From positions 70,333 through 134,332 of the forward strand of contig JARGPH010000016.1 of the NCBI GenBank assembly GCA_029213065.1: DNA of 64,000 bases. The letters run 5' to 3'. Position 1 is the first letter of the stretch. Each line of letters opens with the position of its first letter. The DNA comes from Verrucomicrobiales bacterium (GTDB lineage Bacteria > Verrucomicrobiota > Verrucomicrobiia > Verrucomicrobiales > DEV007). Position numbers and translations under genes: made by a program. The notes under the pieces are model-generated. The model made no database searches, was not told the DNA's origin, and worked only from the letters and a program-made list of their open reading frames with translations. Shown one piece after another: positions 8,975-17,757 of the stretch.

Positions 8975-10285
8975 TCAGCCCTTCCCTTTCCAGACCGGCG
9001 GAAGCCCCTCCATCGTCTCTGACAATATCTGAAAAATGTGTTCCCGCTCCGAGTCGGAGAGATAGGCAAAATCCGGATGGGAGTCCGGCTTTGTGAGGAT
9101 CGAATGGAGGTCTTCGAGCACCAGGGTTCGAATAATGTCAGGCAAATCGCCGAAGGCATCTGAGTAAATCAAATGACTGCACCGGTATTTCATGAGCCGT
9201 TCATAAAGCCGGAAATCCTTCAGCGAACGCCCTTCTTCGCTTTTGCGTTCATTCGCCGCAAACGCACGCTGAAACGCCTCACTCCCCTCGACACCGGCGG
9301 GGAGCTGAAATTCGTCCGCAAAAAGAAGCTGCTTTAAAACGCGGTCCGACTGGCTCTTGAGGACTCGCTGATTCGTTTCCGAAAGCGGGGCATCCACCGA
9401 TTCGCCGAACGCCTTCTGCATTTCGCGATGACGATGCAAGGTCGAGCGAGTCGTCAAATTGGCCTCCACCAGCGCATTGTGCACCCCGACCTGATGCTCG
9501 AGGACCATGAGCGCGACAACGTCACTTTGCGGTCCGTTAAGATACGGATCACTGTTGAAAAATTCGCTGATCAAAGCCTCTGCAGCGCCCATCGGCTCCA
9601 GCTCGATCTCGACATCGCGCAGTTCCGAATGCGCCACTGCATTACCCATGTGACGCTGATCCTCGACCTCCCCGCTCACATACCAGCCGCCCCAGCGCTC
9701 ATCGATCGGGCTGTCATGACGGGTATGAAACGTGCCCGCCTGAAAAAGCGGCTGGCCCGTATTCTGAGGAAAAACCGAACGCACCATCAACCCCGGAAAA
9801 TGGTGATTGGAGGACCCCGCGTGGCAATTGAGACAGGAACGCTCACGGTTCAACACCGGTGGCGCATCCGCTTCTCTCTCCGTCAGCTTCAGCATGTGGA
9901 AAACCAGCCCCAGCTTCGGGTCAAAGCTCGCAATCTCGATCTCCCCACCCTGAACCCAGCCGATATAGACATCGTCCGAGAAATAAAGCGCCCTCGGTGT
10001 TTCGGGCGAAATCCGGCTGTTCTGAGCGCTCGTTTTTGAAAAGACCAGAACCTGCGATTCAATCGGAACCTCAAGTGCCTCGAGAAATTCAGCGAGAATC
10101 TCCCTGTCGCTCCCTTTCGAGAGGAGCCCTTCCCGTTTTGCTTTCTCAAGCAATCTCGTCACCGGCGTATCAGGCTCCGTCTCATGATAATCAATCGGGG
10201 CACGCTCATAAAGCGGCTCGAAAGCAGCTCCGGGGCCCGCCGCCATGAGGAGAATTCCCAATGTTAAGGTGTACTTGAAAACCAT
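8975..10285 (-). CDS. Secreted single-haem c-type protein, function unknown
   Basis: A 436-residue protein with a signal peptide cleaved near residue 21 (GPGAA/FEP). It has one haem-binding motif CLNCH at residues 151-155, followed by a His-rich stretch SNHHFPGL, and a conserved-looking core (YIGWVQGG, FHTRHDSPIDERWGGWYVSGE). It resembles a recurring family of exported proteins with one CXXCH found in Planctomycetota, Verrucomicrobiota and Acidobacteriota, whose job I do not know. A periplasmic electron-transfer or redox role is inferred from the haem site only. It lies upstream of the sulfatase on the same strand but 337 bp away, so probably a separate unit. Confidence 0.7.
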   Translation of the reverse strand: MVFKYTLTLGILLMAAGPGAAFEPLYERAPIDYHETEPDTPVTRLLEKAKREGLLSKGSDREILAEFLEALEVPIESQVLVFSKTSAQNSRISPETPRALYFSDDVYIGWVQGGEIEIASFDPKLGLVFHMLKLTEREADAPPVLNRERSCLNCHAGSSNHHFPGLMVRSVFPQNTGQPLFQAGTFHTRHDSPIDERWGGWYVSGEVEDQRHMGNAVAHSELRDVEIELEPMGAAEALISEFFNSDPYLNGPQSDVVALMVLEHQVGVHNALVEANLTTRSTLHRHREMQKAFGESVDAPLSETNQRVLKSQSDRVLKQLLFADEFQLPAGVEGSEAFQRAFAANERKSEEGRSLKDFRLYERLMKYRCSHLIYSDAFGDLPDIIRTLVLEDLHSILTKPDSHPDFAYLSDSEREHIFQILSETMEGLPPVWKGKG

Positions 10286-10449
10286 CTTTTATAAATACGT
10301 CGAATTGAGAGGACTGCCTCCTCTCAATTCTTAAAAATCACGTGAGTCACCCATGGCCATTCCCGACCGCGCTAAGGAAGAGCTCCCTTTCACAAAGCTT
10401 TTACATGATGGAAATTGTCGCCGCGATCATTTTCCACTAATCTCTATGC

Positions 10450-11547
10450 ATGTCGGGGAACCTGCCAGAGACGTCTCACGGATTCGGAGAGAACCCGCCT
10501 CGGGAAAATTATCTCCCGATTCCGATTCCTCAACGCCGACGGAAAAGATCGGAAAAGCCCCGGCGGGCTCTCGCATCCTTCCTTCCGGAAATCCGTTTTC
10601 CCAAATGGCATTTCCCGCCCCTTACATCAGACCAACGCCGGAGAAGAAAAGAGTTCGTTCAATCGATCCTCGCCGCCCTTTGCGTCAATCTCCTCATTGT
10701 CGGGGCACTCCTCACCATCGCAATTGATCCACTCGATCTCAATGACGGCGCCTTTTTCACCGCGACGATCAGCCCGGAGAAAAACAAAGAAGTGGAAGAA
10801 GCCTCCGACAGCGGAAGCGCCGGCAGCAATCAGGTCGAATCCGGGAATCCCGGTTCAGCGGACATCACCGGGATGAGCCCTGCCAGCATCACCTCCCTGG
10901 CGATCTCGCCGGTAAGCCTTCAAATCGCCTCGCAGGATTTGGGCGCCCCCTCGCTCAGGTTCGGCCGGAGCGTCGCGAAATTCGATTTCGAAGCCACTGA
11001 AAATGAGGCCCGGAAAAAGATGCAGGCTTTCGTCAACGGAAAGGGCGGCTCTCTCGCCAATGGCAGCGGGAAAGGCAAAGCATCCGGCATCACTACAGGC
11101 ACTCTCAAAGCCCTTTTCCCGAAATCGAAATTCGGGAACGGCGCCGGTATGGCCGTCATCGTCGATATGTCGGGAAGCATGCAGAAAATCAATCAAGCCG
11201 TCGACGCCTACATTGAAGACAACTTCCCTCAGGGCGTCACGAGGCACGTCAACGGCTGCGCCCTCAACGGAAGTGACGACCCTTTTCTCCGTGCTCTCGC
11301 CTCTGAAACGAGCCGGGAACGACGCACCGATTATTTCTTCATCTGTGACCTCAGGGACGGCGAAACCGGAGAAGGCATCGGCCGGATTCGGAATTGTCTC
11401 GTTCTCGGAAAATTTCCGAAAAAGCTTCATGTCGTCAGCTTCGCAAGACAACCGGGCCGCCACTTGGCCAAAATGCTGGATGTCACCAAGGGCACCTTCA
11501 CCTATGTAAATCCTTACCTGGATGAGCAAGCTGAAGCAGACGAATGA
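10450..11547 (+). CDS. Membrane-anchored vWA-domain protein
   Basis: A 365-residue protein: a basic, Pro/Arg-rich N-terminal tail (1-68), one transmembrane helix (about 69-92), a Ser/Gly-rich linker, and a C-terminal von Willebrand factor A-like domain. The MIDAS motif DMSGSM is at residues 239-244 (D-x-S-x-S), within AVIVDMSGSMQKINQAV. The topology suggests the vWA part faces the periplasm. The vWA half matches proteins of the same layout common in Verrucomicrobiota and Planctomycetota. It ends 16 bp from the stop of the convergent Gly/Cys-rich gene. The function is unknown; a metal-dependent protein-binding role is inferred. Confidence 0.75.
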   Translation: MSGNLPETSHGFGENPPRENYLPIPIPQRRRKRSEKPRRALASFLPEIRFPKWHFPPLTSDQRRRRKEFVQSILAALCVNLLIVGALLTIAIDPLDLNDGAFFTATISPEKNKEVEEASDSGSAGSNQVESGNPGSADITGMSPASITSLAISPVSLQIASQDLGAPSLRFGRSVAKFDFEATENEARKKMQAFVNGKGGSLANGSGKGKASGITTGTLKALFPKSKFGNGAGMAVIVDMSGSMQKINQAVDAYIEDNFPQGVTRHVNGCALNGSDDPFLRALASETSRERRTDYFFICDLRDGETGEGIGRIRNCLVLGKFPKKLHVVSFARQPGRHLAKMLDVTKGTFTYVNPYLDEQAEADE

Positions 11548-11563
11548 GCAGCCGGGAGGAAAG

Positions 11564-12292
11564 TCAATCTCCGCCGCAACCGCCACACCCGCTTCCGCAA
11601 CCGCTGTCACCGTGGCTGCAGCCGCCTCCGCAACCACCGCCACCTCCCCAGCCGCCTTTTCCTCCTCCGCCGCCGTGTTTGATTGCTTTAAAAAGGATAA
11701 AAAGAAGGGCAACGACGAAGAACACTCCGAGAGCACCCGAATTTGCCTCGTCACCACTGCACCCGGCGACAAATAGAACCGTGCCGGTCGCCGCAGCAAA
11801 GACAGCCACGGCACGCTTCGGAATAATGAAGTGACTTGCCGCATCGACCCGACTGAAACGCCGTGTCGCAAACCGGATCTCCGATGGCGGCCACAGATCC
11901 GTCGGAGCCTCCTCTCCGAAATGCGCGCGATAGCTCTTCAGGGTTTCTTCATAGAGATCATGAAATTTGGCCGCTTCACTCTTTCCTCCTCTCGTCGGAC
12001 CGTGATGAAGCGGAAAGCCGAGAACGCGTTTGCAACATTCATCCCAGTAATTTTTCGTGTAGCAGAGGTGAAGGTGCCACGCCTGATCGACCTCGTCTGA
12101 TGGTGTCACCGAATGCCCCGCGACGGCGCACAAATAGAGGAATTTCCGGTACTCGGCGATGACCCGCTGCGTGAATGCCGGAGTCCATCGGTTCTCCCTC
12201 GCGAGCCGGTCAGCAAAGGTCAGTTCAGATTCGGGATTACCTATCTCAAGGCCCTCGATCGCATTCCAAAGTTCAGTTTCTTCCGCAGTCAT
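11564..12292 (-). CDS. Membrane protein with His-rich N-domain and Gly/Cys-rich tail
   Basis: A 242-residue protein in three parts. The N-terminal domain carries DEVDQAWHLHLCYTKNYW (residues 67-84) and a later FPLHHGPTRGG (His96, His97), as in glycine-rich-domain and TIGR04222-type proteins. Two hydrophobic helices follow (about 161-178 and 188-205). The last 35 residues are almost only Gly, Cys and a few Ser/His. The His and Cys content suggests metal binding, but this is inference. Related proteins with such Cys-Gly tails occur in many bacteria and their role is not established. Convergent with the vWA gene. Confidence 0.7.
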   Translation of the reverse strand: MTAEETELWNAIEGLEIGNPESELTFADRLARENRWTPAFTQRVIAEYRKFLYLCAVAGHSVTPSDEVDQAWHLHLCYTKNYWDECCKRVLGFPLHHGPTRGGKSEAAKFHDLYEETLKSYRAHFGEEAPTDLWPPSEIRFATRRFSRVDAASHFIIPKRAVAVFAAATGTVLFVAGCSGDEANSGALGVFFVVALLFILFKAIKHGGGGGKGGWGGGGGCGGGCSHGDSGCGSGCGGCGGD

Positions 12293-12523
12293 GATTCAGG
12301 AAAAATTTGGTGTCGGGTTCAGCGCAGCGCTGCGGCATCCGGGGAATTACAAGGTATCCCGGCGGGAAAGGCAAGCCCTCACCGGATCGATCCACTGAGC
12401 ATTGTGATCTATCGCGCAGTGTTGCCTATGATTACAAACCGCCCGTCCGTTTATAATAGGTGAAAAGACCGACTATGTGATTTCATAGAAACGTCTAATT
12501 CTCATCCCACACTCACTTGACCC

Positions 12524-13603
12524 ATGGAAGTTCTCGAAACACTCGCCGTCGCGCTCGGATTTGCCACCCTCGCAGGTCTGAATCTCTATCTCGTCGTTCT
12601 CCTCACCGGCACGGCGATTAACCAGGGCTGGGTCGATGTCTCGGCCACCTACCCCGACCTCATGGTTCTCGGCGATCCCGCGGTGATTGCTGCAGCCGGC
12701 GTCTTCTTCTGCCTCGAATTTTTCTCGGACAAAATCCCCTGGGTCGATTCGCTCTGGGACACCGTTCACACCTTGATTCGTCCCGTCGGAGGCGGCCTTC
12801 TCGCCATCCAAACGCTGGGGCCGACAGAACCCGGGTTTGAAGTCATCATCGCGATGCTCGCCGGGGGAACCACCCTCGTGGCGCACAGCTTCAAGGCGGG
12901 CACCCGACTCGCTATCAACGCCTCACCCGAACCGGTCAGCAACGTCGCCGCCAGTGTCACCGAAGACATGGCCGTCGTCGGCGGTCTCGCTCTCATGAGC
13001 ATGAACCCGCTCCTCGCCGGTGCCGCCTGCCTCCTCTTCCTCGGCTTCGCCCTCTTCCTCACACCGAAGCTGCTTCGCCGCATCAAAGGCTTTGTCTGGC
13101 TCGTCTGGAACAAAGTCTTCGCGATCGTGAACCGTCCCGATGAGGAGAAGCTCCTCTACGCCAATCTCACTTCGACCGAAGTGCAGAAGATCTCCTCACG
13201 TCTCGGCAAGAAAATCGATCCCGCCTGGTCCGCGAAAGTGCTCGTGGGCAAAGCGAAACGCTTCAGCGGATTCATCCCGATGACCTTTGGACGCCTCATC
13301 GCTCAGGCTGAGAGACCGGAAACGCTCCAATTTGTGGGGAGCCGGTTCTGGCGAACCTACGACACCGAGCTTTCCCTCGAAGGCCTCGAAATCACTCAGG
13401 AGCCACGCCTTTTTTCCGAGGACATCGTTCTCTACGACCTCGAAGGAACAAGGAAACTGATCCTGCGCCTCCCCTCCGGCCACCGCGCCATGGCGAACCG
13501 CATCGTCGAGAGCCTCATCTCTCAGCGGGATGCAGCCATGCCGATGCCCTCCGATCGTATCATGATCGCCGGGGCCGAGGTCGATGCAGATGTGGTCGCG
13601 TGA
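12524..13603 (+). CDS. DUF4126 membrane protein with long C-terminal extension
   Basis: A 359-residue protein. The first roughly 190 residues match the DUF4126 membrane family: GFATLAGLNLYLVVL, then FFCLEFFSDKIPWVDSLWDT, and SKAGTR-like and SPEPVSN stretches (HSFKAGTRLAINASPEPVSN). Several hydrophobic helices are visible. Members are often about 190 residues, so the additional 170-residue soluble C-terminal region (from about PDEEKLLYANLTS) is an extension; it has no motif I recognise. The start ATG at 12524 is preceded by no clear ribosome site, as usual in this window. Function unknown. Confidence 0.8.
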   Translation: MEVLETLAVALGFATLAGLNLYLVVLLTGTAINQGWVDVSATYPDLMVLGDPAVIAAAGVFFCLEFFSDKIPWVDSLWDTVHTLIRPVGGGLLAIQTLGPTEPGFEVIIAMLAGGTTLVAHSFKAGTRLAINASPEPVSNVAASVTEDMAVVGGLALMSMNPLLAGAACLLFLGFALFLTPKLLRRIKGFVWLVWNKVFAIVNRPDEEKLLYANLTSTEVQKISSRLGKKIDPAWSAKVLVGKAKRFSGFIPMTFGRLIAQAERPETLQFVGSRFWRTYDTELSLEGLEITQEPRLFSEDIVLYDLEGTRKLILRLPSGHRAMANRIVESLISQRDAAMPMPSDRIMIAGAEVDADVVA

Positions 13604-14271
13604 TAGGTGCGCACTGGAGCAGAAGAACGCACTTCAGGTAGATCGTCAGGTAGATGCGGCCCGCCGGGACGCTGATTCGCCCGCACCTCCCGCGGCATCC
13701 GCCGTCACGACCTCCTTATCTATATCTATATCTTTTTCTTTATCCCCTCAATGCGTGGCCCGGAAATCGTCGGCCAATCGAAGGCGCGTGAGTCTCCGCC
13801 TCAGAAAAAGATAAGGATAAAGAAAAAGATAAAGGCTGTTCCGGCTACGAAGGTTCCATTGCGATCCAGACACCGTGAAATGCCTTTTGGCGAAAGGCAT
13901 CTACCGCCCCTCGTTCGAACGCACCCTAGATAGATGCGTCCCGCCGGGACGCAGATTCGCCCGCACCTCCCACGACTTCCGCGGTCATACCCCCCTTATC
14001 TTTATCGTTATCTTTTTCTCTATCCCCTCAATACGTGGCCCGGAGATCGTCGGCCAATCGAAAGTGCGTGAGTCTCCGCCTCAGAAAAATATAAGGATAA
14101 AGAAAAAGATAAAGGCTGTTCCGGTTGTGAAGGTCCTTTGCGATCCGGACACCGTGAAATGCCTTTTGGCAAAAGGCATCTACCGCCCCTTAAAAATTCG
14201 CGCGTTCTCAGGATGCCTGCTGGCAAAACGCTTGAATCCACGCTAGACGTTGATTTCATCTACGCACCATC
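13604..14271. repeat. 280-bp tandem duplication with internal inverted repeats
   Basis: A 670-bp gene-free stretch with two copies of an approximately 261-bp unit: copy 1 about 13651-13911 and copy 2 about 13931-14191, period about 280 bp. Each copy begins with TAGATGCG-CCCGCCGGGACGC, contains a CTTATC-type pyrimidine-rich tract (13715-13745 in copy 1) and its purine-rich inverse (13809-13835), and ends with a hairpin ATGCCTTT / AAAGGCAT (13880-13900; 14159-14179) followed by CTACCGCCCC. The copies differ at scattered positions, so the duplication is not recent. A related hairpin is at 42692-42712. No transposase or coding frame was seen. Confidence 0.85.
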
Positions 14272-14901
14272 ATGAGCGACGAACCTGAAGTACCGAACCT
14301 TGATCCCCAATCACTGCGCATCGCGGCAGCGAACGCCCTGATCCGCCGACGTCGCACGATCAAGCCGAAGGACATGTCCGACAAACCGGTCGAGCCGATT
14401 CAGCTCGCGACCATCCTCGAAAACGCCAACTGGGCCCCGACCCACGGCATGACCGAACCCTGGCGCTTCTTCATTTTCTCGGGCGAAGGCCGCGAACGCC
14501 TCGGCAATTTCTGCCAGTCGCTCTACAGCAAAATCACGCCGGAAACGGAAGTCCGCGCCGACAAATTTGAAAAACTCGGCGCTCAGCCCATGATGGCCCC
14601 CATCGTCATTGCCGTCGGCATGAAGCGTCAGGACATCGAAAAAATTCCCGAGATCGAGGAGATCGAAGCGGTCGCCTGCGCGGTGCAAAACATGCACCTC
14701 ACCGCGAGCGCCATGGGCATGGCCGCCTTCTGGTCGACCCCGCCGATCAGCTACACCGACGAAATGCGCGCCTGGCTCGGACTCGAAGACCCGCGCGACA
14801 AATGCCTCGGCTTCTTCTACCTCGGCTGGCCGAAGGAAGAGGAATGGCCCGAAGGCACTCGCGGCGACGTGAGCGATAAGATCGTTCAGGTGCCGTCTTA
14901 G
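14272..14901 (+). CDS. Nitroreductase family protein
   Basis: A 209-residue FMN-dependent oxidoreductase of the nitroreductase fold. The N-terminal IRRRRTIKPKDM matches the flavin-binding RRS-like start, then ILENANWAPTHGMTEPWRFF is the typical second motif, and AVQNMHLTASAMGMAAFWSTP the third. The C-terminal LGFFYLGWPKEEEWPEGTR is also typical. The natural substrate is not predictable; members reduce nitro-compounds, quinones or dehalogenate. It stands alone between repeat spacers. Confidence 0.9.
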   Translation: MSDEPEVPNLDPQSLRIAAANALIRRRRTIKPKDMSDKPVEPIQLATILENANWAPTHGMTEPWRFFIFSGEGRERLGNFCQSLYSKITPETEVRADKFEKLGAQPMMAPIVIAVGMKRQDIEKIPEIEEIEAVACAVQNMHLTASAMGMAAFWSTPPISYTDEMRAWLGLEDPRDKCLGFFYLGWPKEEEWPEGTRGDVSDKIVQVPS

Positions 14902-15135
14902 GGCGCCGACTGGCGTTTCCCTCTTGGACACCTTTCCCACCGGGCTGAAGGCCCGATCGCACCCAGCCCCGGGTTTCAACCCGGGGAATTGGGATCATAT
15001 TACCTAAGCGCCCTGAAAGGTCGCCCGCGATCGCCGTGTATACGGACAGCCCACTCTCCAACCCCACCCGCAATTCTTCACTTGCCAATTCCCTATTCAG
15101 TAAGTAATTAACGAATCTTAACTGCTTGACTGATT
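14902..15135. repeat. Spacer with paired palindromic elements
   Basis: Two adjacent palindromes: CGGGC tgaag GCCCG (14941-14955) and CCCCGGGT ttc AACCCGGGG-type (14967-14986), joined by ATCGCACCCAG. The same two-palindrome order recurs at about 17343-17388, so this is a dispersed bipartite repeat. The rest is the presumed promoter region of the lipoprotein gene. Confidence 0.65.
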
Positions 15136-16224
15136 ATGAGAATTCTTTCACTCGCGCTTGGCTTCGGCGCACTTCTTTCGCTTGGAGCCCTGACGGGTTG
15201 TGTCACTTCTGCAGGAGGCAGCGCCGGTGGTGGCAATTCGATCAATGACATGGCCCGCTACCTCGGTGGGCTGCCCGGAAGCAACCGGAGCGAGCTTGCG
15301 GCGCCGCGGAGTTCGGCGGAATGGAAATCGCATCAGTCACGGATGGACGGTCTCTGGGGCAATCACTCGGGTCGACGCAGTCATATTCGCGGGTTTCGCT
15401 CCAACCTCGGCGGCCTCTCCTCTCCCGGGGTGCTCTTCTACCCCTTCGGTGGACCTGACTTTCTTCACGCTTCGGCGCTTTTCCCCGGCGCCCGCAACTA
15501 CGTCCTCGTCGGACTCGAGGGCACCGATGCGATGCCTGACATGAGCACCCTTTCCGCGAGCGAATTGAATCGCGGCCTCGGCGGGGTCAGCAATTCACTG
15601 CGCACCGTGACGGGAGCAAGCTACTTCATCACCAAGGATATGCGGGTCGACCTGCAAAGCACGCGCCTCCGCGGGACCCTGCCCCTGCTTCTCGCGCAAA
15701 TTGCCCGCGACGGAAAGTCGGTCTCTTCAGTAGCCCCTGTCGGAATCGACAGCGCGGGCAATCTCACCTCGCGTTCGGCCGGTTCGGGTTGCCCCGGATG
15801 GCACATCAAAGCAGGCGGGAAGAACATTTACTACTTCCGCAAAGATCTCTCGAACGGCGGACTCGGCAATCGCGGGATCCTTAACTTTGTGAGCAGCAAG
15901 GGCCGCCCCGTCACTTTTGTGAAAAGTGCGAGCTACCTGATGCACCGGAGCAGCTTCTCAACGATCCGCGATTACATCGTGAAGAATTCCGCGGGGATCG
16001 TTCAGGATCCTTCAGGAGTTCCCTTCAAATATCTCACCGGTGCGGGCTGGGATATGAAACTCTACGGCAACTACACCGGTCCGATGGCGACCTTCAGCGG
16101 TCATCATCAGTCGGATCTCGCAGCGGCCTATCGCGACGGCAGCTATCCGGTGAAGCCGATGACCTTCGGATTGGGGTATTTACTCAATCCGCAGCGCGCC
16201 TGCGTCATGGTGGGGCGGAATTAG
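15136..16224 (+). CDS. Secreted lipoprotein, function unknown
   Basis: A 362-residue protein with a lipoprotein signal peptide; the lipobox is LTGC, with Cys22 as the predicted lipid site. A Gly/Ser-rich linker follows. The mature part (about 45-362) reads like one globular domain with VLFYPFGGPDFLHASALFPGARNYVLVGLEGTD, split here into its recognisable halves VLFYPFGGPDFLHA and YVLVGLEGT, and ends with FGLGYLLNPQ. I have seen similar uncharacterised lipoproteins in other bacteria but cannot name a function. It is flanked by repeat spacers and has no operon partner. Confidence 0.75.
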   Translation: MRILSLALGFGALLSLGALTGCVTSAGGSAGGGNSINDMARYLGGLPGSNRSELAAPRSSAEWKSHQSRMDGLWGNHSGRRSHIRGFRSNLGGLSSPGVLFYPFGGPDFLHASALFPGARNYVLVGLEGTDAMPDMSTLSASELNRGLGGVSNSLRTVTGASYFITKDMRVDLQSTRLRGTLPLLLAQIARDGKSVSSVAPVGIDSAGNLTSRSAGSGCPGWHIKAGGKNIYYFRKDLSNGGLGNRGILNFVSSKGRPVTFVKSASYLMHRSSFSTIRDYIVKNSAGIVQDPSGVPFKYLTGAGWDMKLYGNYTGPMATFSGHHQSDLAAAYRDGSYPVKPMTFGLGYLLNPQRACVMVGRN

Positions 16225-16520
16225 AGGAGGCCCCCTCGCCCATAAGGCGTTCGAAAAGGAGGAACCGCTCATAGGCGCTTATAAGCGCTAATCGGAGTCT
16301 TTGTTGAAGAATGGCAGGCGGTTCTTCTGCGCTTGGCCACTTGATGCGGGTAGAAAGAGTTTCTTTCCTCTACAGATTGCTTGTCGGGATTCAGGAGTAG
16401 AGGAATCAGGATGATTCCAGAGGACGTCGGACCTGCTCGTGGCTACTTAATACCCGGCTGGAAACGTTTCTTTCCTCTACGGGCGATTGTCAGGGCGGCG
16501 GAACGGCGTATCGTGCCGGA
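16225..16520. other. Spacer before queE with a degenerate direct repeat
   Basis: About 296 bp without a gene. TTTCTTTCCTCTAC occurs twice (about 16361 and 16469), each in a similar neighbourhood, so a degenerate duplication is likely. I looked for a preQ1 riboswitch before queE and did not find the expected A-rich pseudoknot pattern. Confidence 0.5.
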
Positions 16521-17261
16521 ATGAAGCTGGCACGCATGCCGGACGGCAGTCCGGAGATATTTCACACGATTCAGGGCGAAGGGCGGAGCACTGGGCTTCC
16601 GACGGTCTTTATTCGTGCGTCGCTCTGCAACCTCCACTGCCGCTGGTGCGACACGCCCTACACGTGGAACTGGGAGGACACGGACTTTGAGCACGACCTC
16701 GGGCGGAAATTCAAGCGGGACAATGAAATCATCGATTTCACGCCCGCTGAGATCGCCGGGATCGTGGAGGCGTATCCCTGTTCCAACTACGTTTTTACCG
16801 GAGGGGAACCGCTCATCCAGGAGAAGGCGTGGGTGGAACTGATGCGAGCGCTGCGAGAGACAAATACGGGATCCCATTTCGAAATCGAGACGAACGGCAC
16901 CCTCGCTCCCGGGCCCGCCTTCACGGAGTTGGTGGATCAGTTCAATGTCTCTCCCAAGCTGAGCAATTCCGGAATCCCCCGCGAGAAACGCATCGTGCCC
17001 GAGTCCCTTGAGTTTCTCGCCGGAACCGGAAAAGCGGACTTTAAATTTGTGATCGGCGAACTCACCGATCTCGCTGAACTCATCGAGATTCAGGCGGCAG
17101 CTGCGATCCCGAATGAGCGGATCTTCCTGATGCCCCGCTCCAATTCAGTAGACGAGCTCGAAGCAAATCAGGGCTGGGTTTCGACCCTCGCGATCGAGCA
17201 CGGCTTCCGTTACTCCGACCGCCTCCACCTCCGCCTCTTCGGCGCGAAGCGCGGTGTCTGA
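16521..17261 (+). CDS. queE: 7-carboxy-7-deazaguanine synthase
   Basis: A 246-residue radical SAM enzyme that forms 7-carboxy-7-deazaguanine in the queuosine (and other deazaguanine) pathway. The cluster motif is CNLHCRWC (Cys36, Cys40, Cys43), followed by DTPYTWNW. FHTIQGEGRSTGLPTVFIR at the start and YVFTGGEPLIQ (the GGE motif) are typical, as is the C-terminal LHLRLFGAKRGV. The length is normal. No queC, queD or queF lies next to it in this window. Confidence 0.96.
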   Translation: MKLARMPDGSPEIFHTIQGEGRSTGLPTVFIRASLCNLHCRWCDTPYTWNWEDTDFEHDLGRKFKRDNEIIDFTPAEIAGIVEAYPCSNYVFTGGEPLIQEKAWVELMRALRETNTGSHFEIETNGTLAPGPAFTELVDQFNVSPKLSNSGIPREKRIVPESLEFLAGTGKADFKFVIGELTDLAELIEIQAAAAIPNERIFLMPRSNSVDELEANQGWVSTLAIEHGFRYSDRLHLRLFGAKRGV

Positions 17262-17757
17262 AGTGTTCGGTCGAGTGAATTGTGGAATCCTGAAGGGATG
17301 GAACGCGACGTGTCAGACCCGACGGGTTACGAATTCACGAAACGGGCTGAAGGCCCGACCGCACAGAGCCCGGCCGTTCACGGCCGGGAGGCTGCGCCCG
17401 AAGAAACCGGCCTGTAGGGTCGGGCGCAAATTCGCCTTGCTCCCAGCGTCTTCGAGCGACCCTGCAGGTCGCAGCTATGGGCTGATTATTCCCCGGGCTG
17501 GAGCCCGGGGCTTTGTTCGAATGGGCCTTCAGCCCATTGAGAATAGAACGTCTCGTGACGAGAAAGACGGGGCTCGCATCGCTACGCAGTTGGCCCGACC
17601 TTTCCCTGTTTGCCCCTGGTGAAAAACGGGAGACGGAAGTCGCGAAGATCACAGCATGATCCGTCGGAACGATTCTCGTTCCGCTACACAGACCATCCGA
17701 CCTTTTACCTTTTACCCGGCCAGCGCTCCGGTTTTACGGCGCGCCAGCGCCCTCTCT
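17262..17757. repeat. Spacer packed with short palindromes
   Basis: About 500 bp with no gene and a chain of perfect or near-perfect palindromes: GGGC tgaa GGCCC (near 17344), CCCGGCCG ttca CGGCCGGG (near 17369-17388), CCCCGGGCT gg AGCCCGGGG (17491-17510) and ATGGGC cttca GCCCAT (17521-17537). The first two repeat the order seen at 14941-14986. It lies between convergent queE and the Sua5 gene, where such elements may end transcription from both sides. Confidence 0.7.

Noticed and set aside
11522..11834. Two small plus-strand frames rich in Pro or Ala/Ser near the end of the vWA gene
   Set aside because: They are the antisense of the Gly/Cys-rich tail of the minus-strand gene.
10855..11871. 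A 338-codon minus-strand frame across the vWA gene and the Gly-rich gene
   Set aside because: It crosses two genes with clear motifs and does not resemble any family.
13651..14191. A CRISPR array or insertion sequence
   Set aside because: There are only two long, diverged copies, without spacers, terminal inverted repeats or transposase.
16225..16520. A preQ1 riboswitch before queE
   Set aside because: The region has no stem followed by the A-rich pseudoknot tail expected for preQ1-I; only a degenerate direct repeat is seen.
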